DNA of 64,000 bases from Stigmatella ashevillena. GTDB taxonomy: Bacteria; Myxococcota; Myxococcia; Myxococcales; Myxococcaceae. Below are positions 36,623 to 44,472 of the stretch, in pieces. Each line of letters opens with the position of its first letter. Position 1 is the stretch's first letter. The notes below the pieces were generated by a model, which saw only the letters and a list, made by a program, of their open reading frames with translations, was not told the DNA's origin and did no database searches. The DNA lies in contig NZ_JAQNDM010000002.1 of the NCBI RefSeq assembly GCF_028368975.1, forward strand, positions 4,768,425 to 4,832,424. The letters run 5' to 3'. The position numbers and the translations under genes were made by a program.

Positions 36623-37813
36623 ATGCCGAGGCCCACACCCATCCAGTGCGGCACTGCCCAGGCGCCACGGATGCCCCATCGCGCAGGACCGGAACCCCGC
36701 TCTCCTTCTCTCCAAGACGATGACGTGCGCCAGCGCGTGGAGGCCCTGGAAGTCCTCTCGCCCAAGGAGATCGACAGCCGCTTGACCCAACTGGGCTATC
36801 GCGGCCAGGAGGAGGCCCGGCGGGCCGCGGCGGTGCTCGCCTACCGCCACGTGCGCCGGGTGCGGAGGCTGTACTTGGAGGGCATTCCTCCCGAGGGGGC
36901 TGCCCGCGAGAACTGCCTCTTCCTAGGCCCCACCGGCAGCGGAAAGACGTACTTGGTGGAGCTGCTGTTCCGGGAGATCCTCGCCGTGCCCACGGTGATG
37001 GCGGACGCCACCCAGTTCTCCGAGACGGGTTACGTGGGGGACGACGTCAACACGCTCGTCTCCCGCCTCTACGAGGCCGCCGAGGGCGATGTGGCCTGGG
37101 CGGGGTGCGGCGTCATCTGTATGGATGAATTCGACAAGCTCGCCACGAACCGTTCCGACAGCCGCTTCGCCGGCCAGCAAACCACCAAGGACGTGAGTGG
37201 CTTCGGCGTTCAGCGGAGCTTGCTGCACCTGCTGTCCGCCTCGGAAGTCGATTTCCCGCCCGACTTCGGCTTCACCAGCCGGACGCGGCCGCTGTCCATT
37301 GAAATGGCGGGCATCACCTTCATCGCCTGTGGGGCCTTCAGCGGACTGAGGAGCACCGCGGAGGGAATGAACCGCACCGAGCGCCTGGGCTTCGGGCGTG
37401 AGCCCCAGCGCAGAGAGCAGGAGGCCATCGCCGAGCGCGTGACGGACGCCCAGCTCGAGCAGACCACCGCCTTTGCCCGCTATGGCTTCATCCCGGAGCT
37501 CATCGGCCGCTTCAACCGCCTCGTCTCCTTTGCCCCGCTGGATGCCGCCACCCTGAAGGACATTCTCCAGGCCAACGTGCTGCGGCTCTACGAGCAGGAG
37601 TTCGAGTTGGAGGGACTCCAACTCGTGGTGGAACCCCCGGTACGCGAGTGGGTGGTGGCACGAGCCCTCAAGCGGGAGACGGGAGCCCGAGGGCTGCGCG
37701 CCGCCCTGGCCCCAGTGCTCGAACAGGCTGCCTATGAGCACTTTGGCCAAGCCCAGGCGTCCACCCTCCGCCTGGTGCTGAAGGGTGATCAGGTCTACGT
37801 CACCCCGGAGTGA
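36623..37813 (+). CDS. ClpX-like AAA+ ATPase lacking the N-terminal zinc domain
   Basis: The roughly 396-aa protein matches the ClpX core: SPKEIDSRLTQLGYRGQEEA (start of the AAA module), Walker A GPTGSGKT near residue 102, the pore-1 loop GYVG near 136, Walker B CMDEFDKL near 165, IPELIGRF (box VII region) and a sensor-2 Arg in GARGLRA. An LGFG element near 255 lies where ClpX has its IGF ClpP-binding loop, so ClpP docking may be kept. The Cys4 zinc-binding domain of canonical ClpX is replaced by a short Pro-rich tail. It probably unfolds substrates with a different adaptor set. The start is uncertain (ATG 36623 or 36671). Divergent from the kinase gene. Confidence 0.85.
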   Translation: MPRPTPIQCGTAQAPRMPHRAGPEPRSPSLQDDDVRQRVEALEVLSPKEIDSRLTQLGYRGQEEARRAAAVLAYRHVRRVRRLYLEGIPPEGAARENCLFLGPTGSGKTYLVELLFREILAVPTVMADATQFSETGYVGDDVNTLVSRLYEAAEGDVAWAGCGVICMDEFDKLATNRSDSRFAGQQTTKDVSGFGVQRSLLHLLSASEVDFPPDFGFTSRTRPLSIEMAGITFIACGAFSGLRSTAEGMNRTERLGFGREPQRREQEAIAERVTDAQLEQTTAFARYGFIPELIGRFNRLVSFAPLDAATLKDILQANVLRLYEQEFELEGLQLVVEPPVREWVVARALKRETGARGLRAALAPVLEQAAYEHFGQAQASTLRLVLKGDQVYVTPE

Positions 37814-37822
37814 GGCGGAGTC

Positions 37823-37842
37823 TACCCACCCCAACGTGGGTA
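37823..37842 (+). terminator. Hairpin after the ClpX-like gene
   Basis: Perfect arms TACCCAC / GTGGGTA with a 6-nt loop begin 10 bases past the stop codon. No T-tract follows. Confidence 0.4.
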
Positions 37843-38012
37843 CACTTCGTGCACTGCCGGGGCGCCGCGAGCGGCCCCGAAAAAAGAACTCCACCCCCAA
37901 AGATTTTCCGCATCATTTTCCTGCCCGCCGGCTCATTGCCTTTCGAGAGGGGGACCTGCTCGACCTCACGAAAGTGAATTCGGGATGGGCCGGTCATCCG
38001 CTCATGTGGCAC

Positions 38013-38039
38013 CGGGGAGCCCTACGGCCGCGCTCCCCG
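38013..38039 (+). promoter_or_regulatory. Leader hairpin before the Cys-rich lipoprotein gene
   Basis: CGGGGAGC / GCTCCCCG arms (8 bp) with an 11-nt loop end 34 bases before the start codon at 38074. It is either part of the mRNA leader or a terminator of upstream transcription. Confidence 0.3.
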
Positions 38040-38073
38040 TGAACGAACTCAACGCAAAACCTGGGGGTTATCA

Positions 38074-38703
38074 ATGAACGGCAAGAACGTATGGGGGATG
38101 TTTTCCGTGGTCATGGGCGTGGCAGTCCTGTCGGGCTGCGGGGCCAGTGGACCGCAGGCGGCGGACAAGCTTCAGGTCCAGCCCGCCAAGGCAGAGGTGA
38201 AGGTGGTCGAAGCGCCGGCTTCTCGGATGCCTGATTTCAAGCTGGAGCAGATGTCCGTGCTGCTCGATGGCAAGGTCCACTCGATGGGCTCGCTGTCCGA
38301 AGCCCATGGCCCCCTCTCCGTCATCGTCGATGAGGAGAGCCTCAAGACGGGCATGGCCAGGGCCTACCGGACCACGGAAGAGTTTGACGCCTATATGGCG
38401 AAGCAGAACAAGGACTGCACCGCCTCTGACGTGTCCGCGATGGACACCACGTCGCAGTGCGTTTTCTATGACACCCTCAGCTGCACCGGTTGGAACCTCC
38501 GGCTGGCAATCAACTGCGGCTACGCGGTCACCGGTGTCTCGGGCCTGTTGACGGTCCAGTCCTTCGGTCTGGGATGTGGCACGACCTTCGTCTGCCCCAC
38601 CGCGGATTGTTCCGGCACCTGCATTGCCGCGACCGGTCCTGCGGGCACGTGCGTCGACATCACGAGCGGCCTGGTGCAGTGCGCGGGCTGCGCCAACTTC
38701 TAA
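38074..38703 (+). CDS. Cys-rich lipoprotein of unknown function
   Basis: The 209-aa protein has a type II signal peptide with lipobox VLSGC. Residues 25-115 are charged and partly helical. The C-terminal 95 residues contain 11 further cysteines in a Gly/Ala/Thr-rich hydrophobic context (LSCTGW, INCGYAV, LGCGTT, VCPTADCSGTC, QCAGC), suggesting several disulfides. The pattern recalls Cys-rich secreted peptides of the halocin C8 kind, but I cannot confirm homology. The ATG is preceded by GGGGG about 8 bases upstream. It is flanked by a leader hairpin and a strong 3' hairpin, so it is likely monocistronic. Confidence 0.75.
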   Translation: MNGKNVWGMFSVVMGVAVLSGCGASGPQAADKLQVQPAKAEVKVVEAPASRMPDFKLEQMSVLLDGKVHSMGSLSEAHGPLSVIVDEESLKTGMARAYRTTEEFDAYMAKQNKDCTASDVSAMDTTSQCVFYDTLSCTGWNLRLAINCGYAVTGVSGLLTVQSFGLGCGTTFVCPTADCSGTCIAATGPAGTCVDITSGLVQCAGCANF

Positions 38704-38731
38704 TCCAAGACGCAGCATCTGCAGCATCCAC

Positions 38732-38786
38732 GAGAGGGCAATGGGCTGGCTCGACCCTTTGGGGTTTGGCCTCCCGTTGCCCTCTC
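38732..38786 (+). terminator. Strong 3' hairpin after the Cys-rich lipoprotein gene
   Basis: The 14-nt arms GAGAGGGCAATGGG / CCCGTTGCCCTCTC pair fully in RNA with one G-U wobble and a 27-nt loop, 28 bases past the stop. No U-tract follows. Confidence 0.5.
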
Positions 38787-38824
38787 ATCGCGTTGTCCAT
38801 CCAGCCTGCTGAGCAATGAAGCAG

Positions 38825-38907
38825 TTCACACCCTAAGCGACCCACGCTGTGAAACATTTCACAGCACCGCAAAACACTTCACACCCAGCGCTGTGAAAGG
38901 CTTCACA
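38825..38907. promoter_or_regulatory. Array of CRP-like operators (two TGTGA-N6-TCACA palindromes)
   Basis: Two perfect CRP/FNR-type palindromes lie at 38848-38863 and 38892-38907 with centres 44 bp apart. Two extra TTCACACCC half-sites lie at 38825-38833 and 38878-38886. Six exact TTCACA/TGTGAA units occur within 83 bp. The array sits upstream of the YhhN-like gene and downstream of the Cys-rich lipoprotein gene. Confidence 0.6.
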
Positions 38908-38909
38908 TC

Positions 38910-38939
38910 TAGACAAAAAGCAATTCACTGGAATATATG
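38910..38939 (+). promoter_or_regulatory. Possible sigma70-type promoter of the YhhN-like gene
   Basis: TAGACA and TATATG are spaced 18 bp apart and follow the CRP-like array. Each hexamer matches consensus at four of six positions or better. The proximal palindrome centre would lie about 46 bases before the predicted start site. Confidence 0.3.
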
Positions 38940-39052
38940 ACCTCTCCGACGTTTCCTTGATTAAGAACAAGGCAGTGAACACAAAGAGGGACGCATACGT
39001 CGACGTGAATCACAAAAGGCAGCCACCCTCTCCATCAAAGTCAAGGAACACC

Positions 39053-39952
39053 ATGAGCCACGCCAGCACTGCATACAAGACACATCGCGAGCGGGTCATC
39101 AGCTTCATGATTATCGTCGCCCTGATGGTTTTTCTGACGGGCGGGTACCAGGGCATGGGATGGATGGTTTACTATCTCACCCACCTCGGGGAGGGCTGCA
39201 AGGATCCGATCTGCACGAGCTTAAGTGAGTACGCGGCCTCTACCGCCCAACATGCCGGATTCGCACGCACGATTCTGGCCTTGCTGATGGTCCTGCTCAT
39301 TGGACAGAGCTGGATCTCTCGCTCGGACTACCGATTCCTCGCGGTGGCCTTCGGACTGACCGTCGTCGCCGACTATTTCCTGGTGTACCGGAACGACAAC
39401 TTCCTGGCCGGGCTCGGGGTGTTCACGGTGGTCCACATGCTCTACACCCTCCGCCACGCCCGAGGCTTCGCTGAGTCTCTGCTGCCCCCCAAGCGGACTC
39501 GCACGTTGACCCTGCTCTCGCTCTCTGCCGCAGGAGTGCTGCTCATGAGTACCGCCGTGCTCTGGTGGATCCACATGAAAACGCGTGAGATGTCCCTGCC
39601 GCCTCCTGGCGTCGCGGTGATCATCTACCTCACCGTGTTGTCGCTCTCGTTGTGGATGGCCTGGGGAACCTTGATCCGCCAAGGCTTCACGCGCTTCAGC
39701 GCTTGGCTCATCGCGGCCGGAATGACGAGCTTCTATTTGTGCGATGTCTGCGTCGGGATGTCCTTCCTCCTCCAAGGCGCTGACACGAAGCCGGGCAGCT
39801 TCTTCGACAACTGCGTCGGCTTCTTCTACTCACCCGCTCTGGCATTGCTGGCGATCAGTGGCTACCGCTGGCTCCCTGCCCCATTCTTCAGGCTCGAACC
39901 CGGCATTGACGGGGGTCAGGACTCCACGCTCTCGTTGAACCCTGGAACGTAG
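39053..39952 (+). CDS. YhhN-like integral membrane protein
   Basis: The 299-aa protein has about eight TM helices. The segment TVVADYFLVYRNDNFLAGLG followed by FTVVHMLYTL resembles the YhhN/TMEM86 (lysoplasmalogenase) core, where GDxxL and a HxxY pair line the active site; here the Asp and His-x3-Tyr are kept but the preceding Gly is Ala. A late LCDVCVG may be the second conserved Asp. Lysoplasmalogenases cleave the vinyl-ether bond of lysoplasmalogens, and myxobacteria are known to make ether lipids, so the role is plausible but not certain. ATG 39053 has AAGGA upstream. Its 3' end overlaps the convergent kinase gene by 37 bp. Confidence 0.65.
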   Translation: MSHASTAYKTHRERVISFMIIVALMVFLTGGYQGMGWMVYYLTHLGEGCKDPICTSLSEYAASTAQHAGFARTILALLMVLLIGQSWISRSDYRFLAVAFGLTVVADYFLVYRNDNFLAGLGVFTVVHMLYTLRHARGFAESLLPPKRTRTLTLLSLSAAGVLLMSTAVLWWIHMKTREMSLPPPGVAVIIYLTVLSLSLWMAWGTLIRQGFTRFSAWLIAAGMTSFYLCDVCVGMSFLLQGADTKPGSFFDNCVGFFYSPALALLAISGYRWLPAPFFRLEPGIDGGQDSTLSLNPGT

Positions 39953-42900
39953 AGCGCCGTCCAGCGCGCAGGATTCCGGATGCTCTGCTCGCCCATGACT
40001 GCGTCGGCGGCCTCGATCAGCGCACGGCCCTCGTCGCCTCCCACGCACTGCCCCATGCGCCTGCGCGCGCACGCCGCGTGGAGCACCATGTCCGCCGCGT
40101 CGAAGCCTCCGGCAGCGGCCTTGAGAGGCGCCAAGGCCTTGTGAGGGTGTCCCTGAGCCGCGAGGATGCAGGCACGCAGCAAGGAGGCGGACGCATCCGC
40201 CACGCCGGTCCGCTCCTTATCGAGGCGCACGGCGTCCTTCTCGGCGGCTGCGAACAGGGCCTTGCGTTCATCCGCCGGGCGCGCGCGGGCTGCGGCGACG
40301 GCGGTGCTGCCGCGCAGCAGCGTCATCGGAATGCGGTGGAATTGGATGCGCAGGAGGTTGGACTGTTCCAGGGTCGGCCACGTCTGGTTCAGCCGCTCCC
40401 ATGCCCCCTCGGCGTCCCCCGCGTAGAGCGCATACTGCGTCTCGCCATAGAGCGCCCAGAAGTGCATGACGTGAAAGCCCCGGTGGGACCACCGGCCGAT
40501 GGTGTCACGCATGGATTGGCTGGCGTGGGTCACGTCGTCCGCGGCCAGGGGCGTGTACCAGGTGTGCATCCGAGCGTACGTGGCCGCAAAGAGATCCCCG
40601 CGCTCCAGCGCGGTCCGGACATGCACGTCCACGAAGCGGGCCAGTTCGTGAAGCTTTCCCATCCAGAGCAGTGAGACCTCGGAGAAGACGACGCCGGCCT
40701 CGATCTCGAAGGGGGCGCCGCTGCTGTGCTTGCGGAGCAGAGCGCTGGCCGCGGTGGCGTGCTCGACCGTGAGACGCCAGTGGCTCAGGCACATCTCCAC
40801 GGCCGCCCGGCAGATGCCCACCGTGCCGAGAACCAGCGGATCATCGAGCCGCTCGCCGAGTTCCTGGGATTGCTCAAGCATCTGCCTCGCCCTGGGGTAG
40901 CCCGCCAAGCCCTGAAGCGCCACAATGGTGGCGTAGTTGCTCAAACTGAGCGCTACCCGACGGGGCTCACCGCTTTCGAGCGCGCGCAGCAGTCCGGTGG
41001 CGAAGAACCCCCCACCGCGGAGGGTGTCCACCAGGGCCAGTCCCCTGCCCGCAGAGTGACAAATGTCGATGGGGAGGAGTTCTCCAGCGGAGAGCGTTCC
41101 GGCGGGACGCTCTCGGAACTCCGTGCCCCGGAGTTGAATCTGAGCGAAGCGGGCAGCGAGGGTGAGGGAGGCTCGGAAAGCCGTCTCTGGGTAAGGCACC
41201 CGCGCCCAGGCGAGCACTTCGCGCAGCACTTCGATCCCGTCGTCGATGTGGCCACTCACCAGGAACTGCTCTGCCGCGCGGCGTCGCAGATCCACAGCTT
41301 CGGCGTCCGAACGGCCGCGGGCAGCCTCAAGCAACAGCGGCGCCGCCTCCGCGCCCCGACCCGCGTTGACGAGCGCGCTCGCCAAGCGCAGTTGGAGCCG
41401 CTCCGTGTCATCGGTTCCCGTCCAGGAGAGCGCCCGCTGGTAGAGCCGAGCGGCATGATCGAACGCGAGTGTGGCCTCGGCCCGCTCCGCAGCGAGGAGG
41501 ACATAGGTCCGGGCGCGCAGGAGGTCGCCAGCCCCTTCCAGGTGGACGGCGAGCACCTCGGGATCCGCGCCGTTTGCTTCGAGGGCGTCGGCAAGGCGCT
41601 GGTGGCACTCGCGCAGCAAGGCCTCGCCGAGCGCGCCTGCCACGGCTTCGCGGACACGATCGTGGTAGGGCTCGACCAGATCGCGCGCCCTCGCTCCATG
41701 AGTGCGAACAAGGTGCGAGGCGCGAAGCACGCCCAGCGTGGTGGCTGCATCCGAGGTCAGTGATGCCGCAGCCACCGCCACGTTCTGTTCCAGCGGCCGC
41801 GACGCGACGGAGAGCACATTCAACAGCCGCCGAGCGTCCTCCGGCAGGAGGCGCACATACTCGAGGAGCACGCCCTCCATCGAGAGGCCCCGGAGCACCA
41901 CCTCGCCGATCTCCTCCCGGGTGAGCACGTGCCGCGCGAGCAGATCAATGAAGAACGGGCTCCCTTCTGCCTCCTGCGAGATGACCTCGGGGAGATCCCC
42001 AGCGGCCGCGCCGCGGGGACCGAGGAGCGCACGGGCCAACAGGATCCCCGCCTCGGGGGAGAGCCGCCCCAGTTCCAGGCGGCGCTGCTCGCCGAGATCG
42101 ATCGACCGGCTGTCAATGAATTCCCTGAGCGTTTGGAAGAACCCGCTCCGCTGCTCCTCCTCGCTGCGAAAGCTGCACAGCAACAACATCTGAGGGGGGG
42201 AAGGCTGGGAGAGCAGGCTCGCCATCAGCCGTGCGCTGTCGACATCCCCCCATTGGAGGTCGTCGAGACACAACACCAGCGGGCGTTGCCGCGTCAGCTC
42301 ACACAGAATCTTCTTGAGCGCACGGAACGAGCGCAGGCGCGACTCCGCCTGGTTTTCAATCTCTGGCGCGCGCGTCTCTGGGAATGCGCCGAGGCCCTCG
42401 AAGCGGCGGAGCGTCGGGAAGACGCGTGCCAGCGCGTGCACGTCCGTCCCGAGCAGAGACTTCGTTTGCTCGGGCGGCAGGCCTTCGAGGTGCTCGGCCA
42501 GGGCGTCAATGAGGCTGTCCCATGCCTTGTAGGGAACGCTCTCGCGCTCGTAGCAGCGCCCGGAGAGGACCAGCGCCTCGCCGCGGTGGCGAAGCGCGTC
42601 GGCGAAGTGCTGGATGAGCGCCGACTTCCCCATGCCCGAACGCCCGCTGACATAGACGGTCACCGCGCGGCCTTGGCGCGACACCTCGAAAGCCTGGTGA
42701 AGCTGGGCGAGCAGCCCCTCTCGGCCGAGCAACACCAGCGCGTCCCTCGTGGGAACGGCCCGGTTGCCGCCGCCGTCCAGCCACCGGAGGAAGTCCTGGC
42801 CCGCGGGACGTTGCGCGGGCGACACGCTGAGACAGGCGAGACAAAGCCGCTCCAACTCCTCCGGAATGCCCTGAACCCGCAAGGAAGGCGGCGGAGGGAG

Positions 42901-43770
42901 CCGTAAGCATTTGTCCTTCAGGATGTCCGAGAGGGCCCCCTGAAAGGGGAGCTGGCCGGTGAGGGCTTCGTAAATCATGGTCCCCACCGCATACCAATCG
43001 CTGGCAGGCGTCACCGCGTTGGGCGAGAGCTGCTCTGGCGCCATATACGCAGGCGTCCCAGCCACCGCGGGCGAGCCGGAGAGGCCCTGCGCAAGCGCCA
43101 GGCCGAAGTCCAGAATGACCAGACGCCCGGAAGGGGTGACCAGAACATTGCTTGGCTTCAAGTCCCGGTGAAGCTTGCCTGCCGCGTGAATCGCCGAGAC
43201 TCCCTCGACCAACTGCCGGAGCGCGCTGCGCAGCCGGTCGAGGTCGCACCAAGGCGTCGGCCTCGATCCAGGCGCCGACAAGGGCGGAGCGGCGGTCAAT
43301 CGGCCCTCCCCGAGCGCCGCCATGAGGCCAGCGCTTTTCATGGTACGGGTGGCAGTGAGAGACGGCTTGGCAAAAGTCTCCGTGGACAGGTGCTCGGCCT
43401 TGCCGTTCGGAAGCCTCCTGGTGTCCGGCGCCGCCATCTCCTGAGCGCCTCGCACCCAGGCCAAGAAGTTCACCCCTTCCACCACCTCCATCGTCAGAAA
43501 CCAATGGCCGTCCTCCGAGACAAGCTCGTGGAGCGAGACCAAGTTGGGATGGAGCAGATCCGAGATCGAACGGAACTCGTTCTTGATGCACGCGAGCCCA
43601 TCAGCGTCCAGACGGCTCAACGCCTTGAGCGCCACCTTCGTGCCACGCTCCACATCCTGCGCGAGGTAGACAACGCCCATGGCGCCCCTGCCCAAGCAGC
43701 GCTCCAGGACGAAGCGGGACGTTCCACGGAACTCCAGAATAGGATTCAATGGACTCTTGGGAACGGGCAT
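39916..43770 (-). CDS. Large Ser/Thr kinase - AAA ATPase - TPR-like signalling protein (PknK-type)
   Basis: The 1284-aa protein starts with a Hanks kinase (glycine loop LGRGAMGVVY, VALKAL, HRDLKPSNVL near residue 200, LDFGLAL, GTPAYMAPEQ). About 70 Pro/Ala/Thr-rich residues are inserted between the N- and C-lobe landmarks. A STAND/AAA_16-type ATPase follows (Walker A SGRSGMGKS near 377, Walker B LVLCLDDLQW), then about 600 residues of TPR-like helical repeats. This layout is typical of myxobacterial kinases related to PknK and would act as a nucleotide-controlled signalling switch. No TM helix. The last 37 bases overlap the convergent YhhN-like gene. Confidence 0.9.
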   Translation of the reverse strand: MPVPKSPLNPILEFRGTSRFVLERCLGRGAMGVVYLAQDVERGTKVALKALSRLDADGLACIKNEFRSISDLLHPNLVSLHELVSEDGHWFLTMEVVEGVNFLAWVRGAQEMAAPDTRRLPNGKAEHLSTETFAKPSLTATRTMKSAGLMAALGEGRLTAAPPLSAPGSRPTPWCDLDRLRSALRQLVEGVSAIHAAGKLHRDLKPSNVLVTPSGRLVILDFGLALAQGLSGSPAVAGTPAYMAPEQLSPNAVTPASDWYAVGTMIYEALTGQLPFQGALSDILKDKCLRLPPPPSLRVQGIPEELERLCLACLSVSPAQRPAGQDFLRWLDGGGNRAVPTRDALVLLGREGLLAQLHQAFEVSRQGRAVTVYVSGRSGMGKSALIQHFADALRHRGEALVLSGRCYERESVPYKAWDSLIDALAEHLEGLPPEQTKSLLGTDVHALARVFPTLRRFEGLGAFPETRAPEIENQAESRLRSFRALKKILCELTRQRPLVLCLDDLQWGDVDSARLMASLLSQPSPPQMLLLCSFRSEEEQRSGFFQTLREFIDSRSIDLGEQRRLELGRLSPEAGILLARALLGPRGAAAGDLPEVISQEAEGSPFFIDLLARHVLTREEIGEVVLRGLSMEGVLLEYVRLLPEDARRLLNVLSVASRPLEQNVAVAAASLTSDAATTLGVLRASHLVRTHGARARDLVEPYHDRVREAVAGALGEALLRECHQRLADALEANGADPEVLAVHLEGAGDLLRARTYVLLAAERAEATLAFDHAARLYQRALSWTGTDDTERLQLRLASALVNAGRGAEAAPLLLEAARGRSDAEAVDLRRRAAEQFLVSGHIDDGIEVLREVLAWARVPYPETAFRASLTLAARFAQIQLRGTEFRERPAGTLSAGELLPIDICHSAGRGLALVDTLRGGGFFATGLLRALESGEPRRVALSLSNYATIVALQGLAGYPRARQMLEQSQELGERLDDPLVLGTVGICRAAVEMCLSHWRLTVEHATAASALLRKHSSGAPFEIEAGVVFSEVSLLWMGKLHELARFVDVHVRTALERGDLFAATYARMHTWYTPLAADDVTHASQSMRDTIGRWSHRGFHVMHFWALYGETQYALYAGDAEGAWERLNQTWPTLEQSNLLRIQFHRIPMTLLRGSTAVAAARARPADERKALFAAAEKDAVRLDKERTGVADASASLLRACILAAQGHPHKALAPLKAAAGGFDAADMVLHAACARRRMGQCVGGDEGRALIEAADAVMGEQSIRNPARWTALYVPGFNESVES

Positions 43771-44035
43771 GGCTCCACGTCCACTTTACACGGCCTCATC
43801 ACGTCTGATCAGGGTGTGGACGGCGTTCATCCGGACAACGCCGGATACTGGGCATTGCAAAACCAGCACAGCCGTCGGAACGGTGCCCTTGGCCATCGCC
43901 CCCTGGGGCAAGTTGGCAGCCAGGTCTTTTCGAGCGCTCGTCTGGCAGCACGGCTTCCAGCCAGGGAAGAAACCCCTGTGGCCATTCTGGCCCGGACGTT
44001 CTTAAGGTGATGGGAAGGGCCGGAGGCCAAACGCC

Positions 44036-44422
44036 ATGCACTACTCTCGGGAAATTCCTCGTGAAGGCTGGGCCGATTACCTGGCCTTGCTGAGCAGCCT
44101 CTCGCGCGCCCGCCGAGTCCGAATTGACGCGGGCAGCGCGGAGTTCGATGAGCAGCCCCTGTCCCAGAGCCTGCCCCTGGTGGACATCGGCTTTGCCGAG
44201 GAGGACAGCGCTGAGGGCTTCATTCACGTGACGGTGGGGCGCCCCGGAGAAGAAATCACCCACCGCATTCTCAACCCCGCGTGCATTCGCGCCGATGAGA
44301 ACGAGAGCGGGGACCTGGAGTGCCTCGCTTTTCAGGACGCGGAGCAGACTCGGACACTCCTCTTCTTCGAGCCCTCCGAGGTCTTCCTGGAGTGCGTCTC
44401 TTCTCCGGCGGACTCCTTGTAA
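44036..44422 (+). CDS. DUF5335 family protein
   Basis: The 128-aa protein shows the DUF5335 pattern: an N-terminal REIPREGWADYL, a central LPLVDIGFAEED, a Gly-Arg-Pro strand with THRI and a C-terminal DAEQTRTLLFFEP. Such proteins are small, soluble and uncharacterised. The ATG has CGGAGG about 10 bases upstream. It is divergent from the large kinase gene (265-bp gap with no clear promoter motif) and converges with the zinc-ribbon kinase. Confidence 0.75.
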   Translation: MHYSREIPREGWADYLALLSSLSRARRVRIDAGSAEFDEQPLSQSLPLVDIGFAEEDSAEGFIHVTVGRPGEEITHRILNPACIRADENESGDLECLAFQDAEQTRTLLFFEPSEVFLECVSSPADSL

Positions 44423-44472
44423 CAACTGCTGAAGAAAGAGCCTCCTCCCGCGCTGAGAATCCTCGGTCCAGC

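Larger units (their letters stand above)
38704..39052. other. Regulatory intergenic region, 349 bp
   Basis: The region is clearly lower in GC than its neighbours. It holds a long 3' hairpin (38732-38786), an array of TTCACA/TGTGAA elements forming two CRP-like palindromes (38825-38907) and a possible promoter near 38910-38939. No coding sequence is evident. Confidence 0.7.

Noticed and set aside
37800-38012. Possible 70-codon minus-strand gene between the ClpX-like and lipoprotein genes
   Set aside because: No ribosome site, overlap with the ClpX-like 3' end and no protein-like pattern.
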